Origin: Ectobius pallidus
Lineage: Eukaryota; Arthropoda; Insecta; Blattodea; Ectobiidae
NCBI GenBank assembly: GCA_964059195.1
Contig: CAXKWD010000002.1
Coordinates: 163,314,559-163,378,558, forward strand
DNA: 64,000 nucleotides
Direction: 5' to 3'
Of the stretch, positions 20,987 to 31,180 are shown one piece after another. The notes under the pieces are model-generated. The model ran no database searches. It saw only the letters and a list, made by a program, of their open reading frames with translations, and was not told where the DNA came from. Each line of letters opens with the position of its first letter. Position 1 is the first letter of the stretch. The translations under genes and the position numbers were made by a program.

Positions 20987-23637
20987 ATGCAAGGAGCTCA
21001 CGGCCCTTCTTGAGGCCGATGGAACGCCGATGGAGTTCACAGCAAGAAGGCGGAACTGGAGATATTCCACAGTAATCATGGCATTGATATATGCCTCCTG
21101 AACGAGACTCACCTTCGGGAGGGCTTGCGATTTCGATTATCAAACTACGTTTGCTATAGAAATGACAGCCTCACTCAGGGGGGTGGCACAGCGATCCTTG
21201 TCCGAAAGGGCATTGATCATTGCACCGTGCCGGTCTCGGGTCTGCAGCAACTGGAAGCCACTGCTATTCACGTTGTGATTGCAGGTAGGCCTATCAAACT
21301 TGTGGCTGTCTATTTATCTCCGACTCGGAACATGATAGATGCAGATCTGACCGAGTGTCTTGAGGGCGGACTACCTGTGATTCTAGCAGGTGATCTCAAC
21401 GCCAAGCACACGGATTGGAACTCAAGTACTAACAATGCCAGGGGCTTGCAACTGGCAGAGTATATAACTGGGACTTCCTGTATCGTCTATGGACCGGATG
21501 AACCTACAACCGATCCTTACTGTACCACACATTCTCCCGATGTACTTACATAGTGGTTGTCAAGGACCTCACACTACCAGTGAGTCTGACTGTGTGCCCA
21601 GCCCTCAGCTCAGACCACCTGCCCGTCCTTGTCGACCTCCAAGGTCGAACATCCTTCGCCACCCTTCCAGACAGGCCAGACGTTAGACGAGTAGATTGGA
21701 CTAGCTTCCAGAACCACTTGCAATGCAGACTCCCGGGGAATTCCGTGGTAAACTCCGAGGAGGATATTGATGCTAGGATTGAGGATTTATCCAAAGCGAT
21801 TACGGAAGCTCTGGAGGCATCAGCACCAAAGAGTCGACCGAAAACCTGTTTACGACCTTCAATACCGCCGGCAATTTTCTCTGATATTCAGAAGAAAAAC
21901 CGGCTGAGAAGGGAGTGGCAGGCAACTAGGGACACCGCTATAAAGGCCCAAGTTAATAGGCTCCAGCGGTCTATTAGCTATGAGCTGAAGAAGTGGAAGA
22001 ACGGCGTTTGGTCTGAGACGCTCTCATCCTTAAACGTAGAGGATCAGTCCCTTTGGAAGGTTACAAAGAGGATGATGCGGATCTCTGATCCCACAACCCC
22101 CTTACGAGTGCCAGGAGGACTCGCTCTATCAGATTCTGAGAAAGCTGAGGCCCTGGCTAACAATCTTGAATCTCAATTTACGCCGGTTGACGATCCTTCG
22201 GATCAGGCCGTGATTGAGCTGGTTGAAAGGGAACTGACTTCGTTTGAGTTTGCTCCTTCAAGTCAACCCGAATTAACTACTCCATCAGAGGTTGTCAAGG
22301 CTATAAAAGAGCTCAAGCTTGGTAAGGCTCCGGGTCCTAGCGGTATTCCAAATAGGGCCCTGAGAAACTTCCCAAAACGGGGAATCACCTACGTCACCAA
22401 AATTTTTAATTCGGTCCTTAAGAGGCAATATTTCCCACCTGCATGGAAACATGCCAGGATTGTCTCTATCCGGAAACCCGGAAAGGATCCGACACTTCCA
22501 TCGCCTTATATACCCATAAGTCTTCTTGATTCGGTGGGGAAGCTCTTCGAGAAAATTCTGCTAAGCAGAATCCTGAGGCACGTCAACAGGCACAGCGCTA
22601 TTCGTGATGAGCAGTTTGGGTTCAGACCCAAACATAGCACGACTCAGCAGATAGCCCGCCTGGTTGAGAGAGTCAAGAGGAACTTTAACGAAAAGCGACT
22701 AACCGGCGCGGTATTCCTTGATGTGGCCAAGGCCTTTGACACAGTTTGGGTCAAAGGTCTCCTATACAAACTCCTTCTCCTCAACTTCCCTTATTACCTG
22801 GTGAAAGTTATCACCTCCTACCTTACCAATAGGACGTTCGTAGCGTCCTTCCAGTCAGCCACATCTTCTTGTTTCATGCGAGCTGGAGTTGCTCGGGGGG
22901 GGGGACTGGCCTCCCCTGTCCTCTTTAGCCTGTATGTGAATGACATGCCCACATTACACCGCCACGTCGACTTGGCGCTTTATGCCGACGACACTGCGCT
23001 TTTGGCAACGTCGAAACGGCCTGCACTAATCGTCAAGTATCTCGAGACATATCTCAAAGAGCTAGAGTTCTGGCTGACAAAGTGGCGAATTTCCATCAAC
23101 GTCACTAAGAGCGCAGCTTTTCTCTTCATTGGAAGACAAAGAACGGCGCCGCCTAGGCCTGTAGAATTTTTCGGAGAGCCAATCGAATGGGTCGAAACAG
23201 CCAGATATTTGGGGGCAACCCTGGACAAAAGGCTGACCTGGAAACCCCACGTTACCCAGGTTAGACGAACAGCCATGCAACGGCTTGGAATCTTATCCCC
23301 TCTGCTTAACGGTAGAGGAGGACTTTTACCTCCGAATGGAGCGCTGCTCTATAAGCAACTCATCCGACCTCTGCTAGACTATGCCAGTCCAGCTTGGAGG
23401 GCCGCAGCACGCACGCATGTCACAAGACTACAAGCCGTGCAGTCGAAATGTCTTCGCCTCGCTACGGGCGCACCTTGGTACGTCAGTAACAGTCAGATCC
23501 ATGAAGACCTAAAGGTTCCACTACTTGCCACACACATCAGAAGCCTTGCACAGAGTTTCGACTCCAAGCTTCAAGATGCTGAGAACCCTTTAGTACGGCA
23601 ACTTGGAAAGCGACTGCGCTTCCCAGGGGACGATTAA
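20987..23637 (+). pseudogene. LINE ORF2, endonuclease and reverse transcriptase (Jockey clade)
   Basis: ORF2 probably begins at ATG 20987, 14 bases after the ORF1 stop, and meets a TGA at 21011. The frame then carries WNADGVHSKK, ICLLNETHL (catalytic Glu), VILAGDLNAKH and, after a one-base loss near 21548-21553, DIVVVKDL and SDHLPV (catalytic Asp-His), all hallmarks of an apurinic-type endonuclease. The RT follows: GKAPGPSGIPNRAL, AFDTVW inside FLDVAKAFDTVW, SPVLFSLYVND and YADD (LALYADDTALLAT), then the C-terminal thumb. Two substitutions stand out: YIPISLL for the usual YRPISLL, and GVARGGGLASP where GVPQGS..LSP is usual, next to an 8-G run. Endonuclease and RT together drive target-primed reverse transcription. 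Confidence 0.85.
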
Positions 23638-24039
23638 AGTCGTCAGAATTTTTGAGGCCTTCAGCCTAACAATACCCTTTCCCAATACGTATAAGCCTTC
23701 AGCTGACACGTATCCCAGTTGGTTGGTTCAACCCCTACCAGGCATTACAGAATGGAGGACCATGACCAAATCCCCTTTGCTAGTTCCGACCAGGGTTTTC
23801 CGTGGTTTTCCCTGGTTGTAAGGTGAATACCGGAACTTAAACAAAAAAGGGCCACGGCCCGAACCCCAAAATGAATGCAGTTGCCCTGCATAGGTTCAAG
23901 TCCTATGCGAAACACAGTTAGCGTAAGCATATTTAAGTTATAGGATAGGAACCCGTTTTCATTTCCAGCAATGCATTTCGTATGCAGGTATGGACTCGGA
24001 GTCAGTTAGCTTGCTTGGTCGTTACTTGGTCGTGGTCGT

Positions 24040-24147
24040 GGAGCGAGCTGCAGTAGCCTTGATAAAGACCACGGCAAGATGGTCGAAACGTCGGCAGAAT
24101 TCTTAAACATGACGCGGCAGATACCCGGAAGCCAAGAAGATTTTATT
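24040..24147 (+). repeat. Penelope-like pLTR, distal part (right copy)
   Basis: Starts with GGAGCGAGCTGCAGTAGCC and runs through CGAAACGTCGGCAGAATTC to GATTTTATT; nearly identical to the reverse complement of 16227-16334. Confidence 0.7.
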
Positions 24148-24158
24148 AAAAACTATCT
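24148..24158. repeat. Target-site duplication, right
   Basis: AAAAACTATCT, identical to 16182-16192; followed by CTGTTTTCCATTCAC-like sequence shared with the reverse complement of 10860-10880. Confidence 0.75.
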
Positions 24159-24430
24159 GTTTTCCATTCACCCTTGTCACGTCACATCCCGCAGCCAATG
24201 ACAGCTCAGGGTGGCAAGTGGACTAACCTTTAGTATTTAAGAACCTTGCATTCGCCCCTCCTCTTTCCTTCTACCTGCCATGCTACTAGTCCCAAATCAA
24301 CCGGGTTAGTTGCCTCTACCTACTGTTGAACAAGAGTAATGGGGACAGGAGGGAGGGTAGCTTCGCACTTCCAGTGTTGCGCATCCCGGGCCTGCTTTAA
24401 GACTTTCGTCTTAAAAGGTCTTAAGTACTT
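24159..24430 (+). repeat. Right flank of the compound element, dispersed repeat
   Basis: Homologous (inverted) to parts of 10700-10880, with the first part matching CTGTTTTCCATTCAC and the last part GCACTTCCAGTGTTGCGC. The middle, about 24220-24350, has no counterpart there. Function unknown. Confidence 0.5.
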
Positions 24431-25523
24431 GTAAACGAAATGAATGACTTATTTTAATTGATATCTCGTGTTTTCATTGCCTTCAGTTTCAGTTGCTAAC
24501 CAGCCCAATCAGTGCTTGTCATTATAGTATCAGAATATGTAATGTTAAATTATAAGTAATCGGTGAACTGCTGATTTCGTGCTATGTAGTAAAGTAACCT
24601 CTTCAATCTTCTCTCCGGCCCGAATGGCATGGCCACGGGCAGGGCTGCTGCCTCACTCCCTTTGTACACATTTCGATTCCTACTTATACCCACCGAATTC
24701 TTAGATTTCATTATGTGAAAGTAGGCTGTACTCAATCGTTGTGTTTGACATTTGTGGCAATCACATTCCTTTACAAATTTGCAGTCTTTAGCTGGCCACA
24801 ACATCCTTCTCTTCTTCATGGAAAAGCGAACCCGTTCGCTTGTAGGTACATTGGTCCATGTTTTTACGACGATACGTTTTGTAGATATTAGTTGAGTAGT
24901 GGTCTACTGTCAGCGTTTTCTGCATTGATGTTAAAGTGAGGAGGTCAATATTTTGCTGTACCATTGTTTCAATATATTATGAGTCTTATTAGATAGAAAG
25001 GAATGTGTGTGCTGTTTACATCCGTAAATTACGATGTCATTCCATAAACATAGTAACCTTTTTCTTTCTAAAATATGCACTAATATTTCACATAATCAAC
25101 AAGAAAATGAAATATTGAAATATTTTACTTTTCATTTTGTAAGCTTTTTTGAAAATAAGTAAGTCAATTTGTTTTCAAGTGCATTCTATTAACTATAATT
25201 CACATATGAATAAATTTTCTGAAATTTAAGACGTAAAAGATAATATCTATAACAGTAATCGGAAAAATTATTTCAATAAACTATCACTTCCTATAACAGC
25301 TCTTATAAATACAATCAGTACCGGTATACTGTATTATTTAAACATACATTTTTACTTGAGAAAATTTAGTGAATGCAATATTGTGTCAGTATTCATTCAC
25401 AAAGTTGTGACACACAGTTAACAAACAAAAAAATGTGCATCAATAAGAATTATTTTGAACAGAAAATTATTATAGAACTTGAAATAAAGTATTATCTCAA
25501 TTTAATACAATTAAATTTGTATA
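24431..25523. other. No recognisable gene
   Basis: AT-rich. A minus-strand frame at 24550-24819 (89 codons, Cys-containing, ECDCHKCQTQR) has no family signature that I can defend and no splice support. Otherwise nothing is seen. Confidence 0.35.
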
Positions 25524-25531
25524 CTAATAAC

Positions 25532-26163
25532 TAGAGTTCGGAAGTTTATGACATGTCATAATCTTGTCCTGACCTCCATTTTCGCCGCAAACACAAATTA
25601 AACATGAATTTCTCGCTTGTTATCCTAATTAGACAGTTTTTATTTTGCATATAATGTCATATTTTGGTCATTTTTATGGCCTTGGTCATATTTGTAATTC
25701 AACATCGTATTTCACTTATAAATTCGGTAAAGGAGCACATTTATACAGTACATTCACTAAATGGTAGAGTTAAATTTGAAATTTATTTCATTCATTTAAC
25801 GTTATGCCTTATTAGGTAACTTAATTTTAAAATTAATGCAATATTCATATTTTATAGGGACATGCAAGGTGTACAACATATTATTTGAAGCTGATGAGGC
25901 AAGCATAAAGGAGCAAACTATTTAAAACTACAAGTTCTTTACAAGTAGAACTGTAAATCACCTGTAAAATTGTTAAAAAGTGATTATGTGATTGAATTTA
26001 TGTGATGTAATAATTAAACGTTTTAAATTGGAACATTTATTTTTAGAAAATACATTCTTTTACGAGGTCATATTTACGATTCTTGGGTCATATTTAATTA
26101 TTTTTAAGGTCATATTTGCAGTCATATTTTCCACTTTTTTAGGTCATAAACATCCGAACCCTA
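25532..26163. mobile_element. hAT-type MITE
   Basis: Terminal inverted repeats TAGAGTTCGGAAGTTTATGAC (left) and TAGGGTTCGGATGTTTATGAC (right, reverse complement) are bounded by the 8-bp direct repeat CTAATAAC at 25524-25531 and 26164-26171. An 8-bp duplication is the hAT hallmark. The 632-bp interior is AT-rich, encodes nothing and contains about eight copies of a GGTCATATTT-like motif, clustered towards both ends. Confidence 0.85.
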
Positions 26164-26174
26164 CTAATAACTTT

Positions 26175-26940
26175 TCAAAATATTCAGAGATTCTGTTCTA
26201 TAACAATATTGAGTTTTTCTTTACACCTCTACCAAAATGTTCAAAATACAGAAGTGTAGCCTACATACTAATCTTCATACAACGAGTAAAATTGATATTT
26301 GTTGTACAATAGAACGTAAAAAACCTTTAAATAAGAATTCTGATACATTTGAAAATACATTTACACCTGTTTTAAAATTTTCTTGTTATAGGTGTACAAT
26401 CTTTAAGTGGGAAGGGTGGATATAATTGTATTAAGGGATGGTTAATCTTTTATTTTTAGGGGCCCCTTGTGTGCACATAAGTATTCTGGATTTTACCGTT
26501 ATAATTCTTTATGTAAGCCTATTTTATCAAATTAGTTTTAAAATGACGATTTGTTTTGCATGTATGTCTCGTAGAATGCATTATTTATGCGTTTTTTTCC
26601 TTCTTTAGCGCTACTGTGTACTCATTATAAAAAATGAAATTATTATGATTTATAAGATTTATATAGATTTTTTCACCTGACACAGAAAAAATTATATTAT
26701 TATAACATTCCTTCACACTTAGGGAGTATAATAAATTAAGCTTAAGTCTTAAAAGATCAAGGATTCATTTAAATATTCCTGGGGTTTCCACCCCCCAAAC
26801 GTCATGACTCACCCCCCAAACTCTTCATTGCTCACTCCCCAACATGATTGGCTGTCAGCAAGCCATATGATATTTTCTAGGGGGGGATCTTTTTATTTAA
26901 TTTATTTTTTGTTGCTTTAACTTCTTGGGTCACTTTGTAA
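26175..26940. other. No recognisable gene
   Basis: AT-rich. A short C-rich patch near 26785-26845 repeats CACCCCCCAAAC-like phrases three times and may be the edge of a decayed transposon. Confidence 0.35.
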
Positions 26941-26942
26941 CA

Positions 26943-27215
26943 TTATATTAATAGTATAATAAGTGCAACAATGACATAGCCAGAAAATAATTTCGTTAAT
27001 TTTGTTAACACTGTTCGTGTGCGCACATGCTTTTTGTTTTGCACTGAGCCAGTATTTACAAATTTATTAACAATTCTGTGAATTTGTGCTCTTGAAGGTG
27101 GCACATCAGCAGGAAATGTCCGAATAAATTCATCACGTACACGTCTAGCAGACTCGTACTTAAAATAATGTTTACACACAAAAATACGATGCTGCAGCGA
27201 AATGGGTCTCACCAT
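26943..27215 (-). pseudogene. HTH (DUF4817-like) transposon protein fragment
   Basis: Reads VRPISLQHRIFVCKHYFKYE, then ARRVRDEFIRTFPADVPPSR, then IHRIVNKFVNTGSV: the helix-turn-helix N-terminus found in many insect Tc/mariner-related proteins (Pfam DUF4817). The frame dissolves after about residue 65 and no catalytic domain follows, so it is a truncated relic. Its upstream end lies about 45 bases from the C-terminal end of the hAT-type frame at 27261-27722. Confidence 0.6.
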
Positions 27216-27260
27216 ATTGACACTTTAACAATAACTGCACGTGCCGCTGTTGCATCAAGG

Positions 27261-27722
27261 TCAGACCGGCTGCGCGCGTCTTCCGTCGCCCGGTCTCAAC
27301 TTATAATAAAGACCCTGTACTTGTTCATAGCAATTCCCTAAATAACATTTACGAAGTATGGTGTCTGAGGGAATTTCTTTGTGTGTGTATTTTTCCAGAA
27401 ATGCTTTGAAGTAAGTGTTGTTATCTTTGTTCAGTGGAATATTAGATTTGATCATCATGTTACACAGATCTTTATACAATTCAGACTGCCTATGTGACAG
27501 AAAGGTGTCTCTTGGATGCTCTTTAATGGACAGAAGCTTCTTATGTCGAACGTACTTTTTACTATTGCAGTGATCTTGAATTATTCGTCTAACAATACTT
27601 TTTATCTCTATTTTGCATAACTTACATTCAATCCTGTCACCATTTGCTGTAAAATATTCACTCCCAAATTCTTCTATAAGTTCAGTTATATGTGAATATT
27701 TCGGTTTTCGTGTTGGAGGCAT
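27261..27722 (-). pseudogene. hAT/CGBP1-like transposase N-terminal fragment
   Basis: A 153-codon frame with a BED/C2H2-like zinc finger (CKLCKIEI...DHCNSKKYVRH, about residues 34-63) and then FLSHRQSELYKDLCNMMIKSNIPL and FLEKYTHKEIPSDTILRK. This order is that of CGG-binding-protein-1-like and related hAT transposase N-termini. The dimerisation and catalytic parts are absent; the frame ends at GC-rich sequence (27261-27300). It could be a short domesticated protein like CGBP1, but the truncation next to another transposon fragment favours a relic. Confidence 0.55.
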
Positions 27723-28230
27723 AACTAGTCCTCAGCTCATCACAGTTGCGAGACACACTATGTACTGCTGGCATTGCGACCTGTTCTGTTTTGCTGTATT
27801 GTGTCTATACTCAGGCAATGACGTCACGCTATGCACAAGCCGCTTTTATCTTGCGATCGCCTTCATGCAGCGATCAGTGTATAAAAGTTCGGACCTAGTT
27901 ATGATGAAGCGGAAGTTGAAGAATAATTAATTTAAATTAGGTATAAAATCACACCTATATCCAATGTACAAATTATACGCAAGTATTTCACTCTTGTCCT
28001 TTGGTGAACATGTCATACATTCACTTTTGAAGTTACCAAAAATAAAGTATGTTATTATGACAGATAAAATAAAGTCACCACCAAAGAAATTGGAGAGATT
28101 TTTGAGAACGCTAGTCTCTTCACTCAAAACTGTTCGGCAGGACTGGGTTATGACGTCACCTCCCGCATCACGCCGCCAGATTTGAATGTTAAATTCACAA
28201 AAACGGATTTTACAACCCCCAGCATGTGTT
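27723..28230. other. No recognisable gene
   Basis: Mixed composition; contains GACGTCAC motifs at 27820 and 28152 shared with several repeats in the window. Short frames only. Confidence 0.35.
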
Positions 28231-28231
28231 C

Positions 28232-28945
28232 TGCCGCTCTTGAAATACTCACGCGACTTTCTCTACCTTAATAAAATTGTTACTATTTTCTCTCGTCTGA
28301 TTCCAGCTCTTAGAAAACACAACACAATGTTCTCTACCTTAAACGTTAAAATTAGTTTTCTCCCTCCATCCCTGGGAATTCTCACGCGACTTTTTCTACC
28401 GTAATAAAATTGTTGCTATTTTCTCTAGCCTTATTCTACCTCTTGAAAAACTCACAGAACGTTTTGTACCATAAGAATTAAAATAACTATTTTCTCGCGT
28501 CTTCTTCCATCTCAGGGAGCTCTCACACGACTTACTCTGTCCTAATTTTTTTTCTGTTTTCTCTCGTCTTATTCCAGCTCTTTGAATTCTCGCACACTTT
28601 CTCTAACAGAAGCATTGAAATTACTATTTTCTCATGTCTTATTCCATCTCAGAGAGCTCTCACACGACTTGCTTTACCCTAATAATCAATTTGTCATTTT
28701 CTTTCGTCTTATTTTTCCTCTTGGGAAACTCACACAACGATCTGTATCTTAAACAACAAAGTACCGGTAACTATTTTCTCGCGACTTATTTCACCTATTA
28801 GAACAGTCACGTAATTTTGTCTAACTTAAGCACTGAAATTAAAATTTTCTCGCGACTTATTTCACCTCTTAGAACACTCGCACAACTTTCTCTATGATGA
28901 TTTCTCGCGGCTTATTCCATACCTAACAACTCTCGCATGACTTTA
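28232..28945. repeat. Degenerate tandem array, unit about 70 bp
   Basis: About ten units, each with the order CTCTTGGAAACTCACACGACTT, then a CTCTACC(T)TAA segment, then ATTTTCTCGCGTCTTATTCCA, with drift between copies. Spacings range roughly from 55 to 76 bases. Related phrases recur at 30905-31175. Two alternating sub-types (TATTTTCTCGYGTCTT and TTTTCTCTCGTCTTATT endings) suggest a dimeric origin. No coding potential. Confidence 0.75.
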
Positions 28946-29732
28946 TAACCTTGTTAAATAATTGACTGTGTAGAGATAATATTATGTAAAGTTAAGTAAT
29001 ATTGAAAGAAGAAATGAACTGATGCCACAAGTAGTCTCTTCAGATACCTGCTTTCTTGAAGAGCGCTCGAGTATGAAGCCGGACAATAGATTGAATAAAG
29101 GGAAGGGTACGGTAACATAAACATTATATTCCTCAGTCATTGGACTGAGTGCAGTGTTTGTTTATCTTAAAATTGTGATTATTTCCGTGTTGCACGTTTT
29201 AATATAATAGGTATGGATAACACCGTTTTCGACTCTATCGTATGAACCAAAGGGTAAAAACCAACTTCTAAGCTTGATTTAGGCGTTTTTCTAAAATTGA
29301 ATCTTATACTTAATTTTTTTAAATGTATATAACTTAGTTTAGTTTAAAATTCAAATCCACTAAAATTCGACAATAATTAATAAAGATTGTGGTACTAATA
29401 CTAATTCTACTACTAGCCGACTAGTAATAGTAGTAATAGTAATACTAGTAATAATAATATACTTATATAATAGGTATATACGAAATCGAATCCAAATGTA
29501 TGATATTAACATTATTTTATTATTTTAAACACTGGGAATTCGTGTACCATTTGAACAGTTATAAATTCATATTTTAAAATCCAGTTTACCCAGAACCCAA
29601 TGTCAAGCTACGCCACTGTTATCAATATTATCATGGAATAAATAAATAAATAAATAGTTTTTAGTAAGTATTCATGCTATTTAAGCTACAGCATTCCTGT
29701 ACTATTTCATGACATACATTGTACTTTCACAG
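28946..29732. other. Intergenic or intronic sequence before a dpr exon
   Basis: AT-rich, with (TAA/TAG)n-like runs near 29395-29465 and (ATAA)n near 29635-29655. The last 20 bases form the splice acceptor of the next exon. No gene seen. Confidence 0.4.
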
Positions 29733-29893
29733 GAGCTATTGAGCCCCAGCTATTTCGAACAGATCTCCTGCGAGAATTATCTACTCCACAGACAGGGCCA
29801 GAATTTGACAAATCAGTACCCAACAACGTGACTGGTCTTGTAGGAAAAACAGCCTATCTCAATTGTCGGGTGAAAAATCTGGGAAACAGAACA
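29733..29893 (+). CDS. dpr: dpr-family gene, exon for the start of Ig domain 1
   Basis: Dpr proteins are neuronal immunoglobulin cell-surface receptors that pair with DIP proteins in synaptic partner choice. This exon follows a CTTTCACAG acceptor and ends at ACA|GTAAGT. Two bases complete a codon, then 53 codons follow. They read GAIEPQLFRT...GPEFD, then VPNNVTGLVGKTAYLNCRVKNLGNRT. The first strands of Ig domain 1 are visible, with its first Cys (YLNC) and N-glycosylation sites NVT and NRT. The exon ends in phase 0 and joins the one at 32497 to give the Dpr signature VSWVRH. Signal-peptide exons lie upstream or out of view. Which of the many dpr paralogues this is cannot be told. Confidence 0.85.
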
Positions 29894-30900
29894 GTAAGTA
29901 TAATAATGTTATTCTTATTTTAATCAGAAAATGGACCCACTATAACCATAAAACCTGGAAAAACATTACAGATATGCCATCTGGGCATTATCTCATATTA
30001 TCCATGTGCTGTGACTTCTGTTTTAATTAGTAAGTGAGTGTAGTCTAGAAACCTAGGTTAAATATATGAAACTTACCCACCCAACTTCTTCAGCAGGGGG
30101 GATAGGAAAAAATTTGGGGGGAATCCAAAATTTGGAGGGGAATTAGGAAGTATTGAAGTTTTGTAAAATAAAAATTCACTGTGCATTTCGAAATAGGCCT
30201 ATTTGAGTTTACAATAAAAATTAAAAAATACAAAGAATGTTGAGGATGCATTGCTTTTCAGGCCTGCCGGGCGTCATTATTTTGACTAAAATCTGATGTT
30301 AAAAGATTATTTTTTTTTTTGAATCAATGGGTTAAAAAAAGTTTTGTTAGATCTTACAGGTGTTTAATAAATATGCAATGATGCCCGAACTTAATACTCA
30401 TACGAAAATATTGCACAATCAACCTATATTCCAGTGGCGGTTTCTCCTATGTGCTGCAGCACACAGCTTGTTTTCTGCTCGTCGTATAATGTTATTTTCA
30501 AACGCAATATTATATTTTCTTTTACGTAGATTTTGAACTTGGCGCGTCCACGCGAGAATTTCTTAGCTGGTAGCTTGGGAGTCAAGAGTCGGTAATGTGA
30601 ATACTACCTTTCCGGCACCATGATGCTATTCTGTGAACAGCACATCTTTCGTAGGGCTGTGACGTCATGCTCAACCTTGACTGCATGGCGTGTATGGGAG
30701 TTTTAACCTGCAGAATGTGCTGCGGCAGCGGGCAGCCCAGAGTGAGATTCTGAGGGAGGTTCACGTCTCACCGGCGGGCGCGCTGTTAGTTATGTGAGAA
30801 GATCTTCCACCATCTGACGGTAGGGGGTCGTGATGTAGCGAGTAAGCAATGCTCTTCATCTTCACCGCCAAATTCGAATGTGTTACATTCAGAAAAACCC
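29894..30900. other. dpr intron, with decayed transposon sequence
   Basis: Contains a possible hAT-like end (CAGTGGCGGTTTCTCC near 30433) and a GC-rich patch at 30560-30860 with a GTGACGTCATGC motif. No matching right terminus was found. Confidence 0.35.
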
Positions 30901-30904
30901 GGAT

Positions 30905-31180
30905 TCCACAACCCCGATTAAGTATTCTGTCGCACTGGGAACACTAAGCGACTTCCTCCACCTCGATCATTAAAAATACTATTTTCTCGTCTCTTATTCC
31001 ATTTCGGGGAACTCTCACGCGATTATCCCTGCCCTAATTATTATTATTATTATTTGCTATTTTCTCTCGTCACAACTCACACAACGTTCGACGAGATGAG
31101 AGAAATTAGCAAAAAAATAATTAGGGCAGAGAAAATCGCGTGAGAGTTCCCAGAGATGGATTAAGAGACGAGCAGTTACA
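30905..31180. repeat. Inverted-repeat block related to the 28.2-kb array
   Basis: 30986-31071 and 31090-31172 are reverse complements, sharing GGAACTCTCACGCGATT and GCCCTAATTATT. They carry the same words (TTTTCTCGTC, CTCACGCGA, CTTATTCCA) as the tandem array at 28232-28945. An 18-base loop separates the arms, so the transcript could form a long hairpin inside the dpr intron. Confidence 0.75.

Larger units (their letters stand above)
19060..24039 (+). mobile_element. Near full-length Jockey-clade LINE
   Basis: About 5 kb with a 5' UTR (19060-19203), a gag-like ORF1 with zinc knuckles, an ORF2 encoding endonuclease and reverse transcriptase, and a 3' UTR of about 400 bases. ORF1 has one in-frame TAG (19420-19422). 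ORF2 has one TGA (21011-21013) and a one-base deletion near 21550. With so few lesions the insertion is young. It starts abruptly after the Penelope RT fragment and ends at GGAGCGAGCTGCA in the right pLTR. Its two flanks are different parts of the Penelope element and show no direct repeat. Confidence 0.85.
16193..24147 (+). mobile_element. Compound Penelope-like element carrying two Jockey-type LINE segments
   Basis: An 8-kb unit bounded by the direct repeat AAAAACTATCT at 16182-16192 and 24148-24158. The outer parts are inverted copies of a Penelope-type pLTR: TTTCGACCATCTTGCCGTGG near 16290 on the left, its reverse complement near 24070 on the right. A Penelope-family reverse transcriptase lies between at 18500-19059. 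One LINE fragment (16335-18419, minus) sits in the left pLTR. A full-length LINE (19060-24039, plus) abuts the right pLTR. Bases 16227-18415 and about 21965-24147 form a near-identical inverted repeat. The element lacks the rest of the Penelope ORF, including any visible GIY-YIG endonuclease. Confidence 0.75.

Noticed and set aside
24550..24819. 89-codon minus-strand frame with several cysteines
   Set aside because: The cysteine spacing does not match a known finger; no start context or neighbours support it.
28232..28945. CRISPR-like array of regular repeats
   Set aside because: Units are degenerate along their full length with no conserved repeat and unique spacer pattern; the context is eukaryotic.
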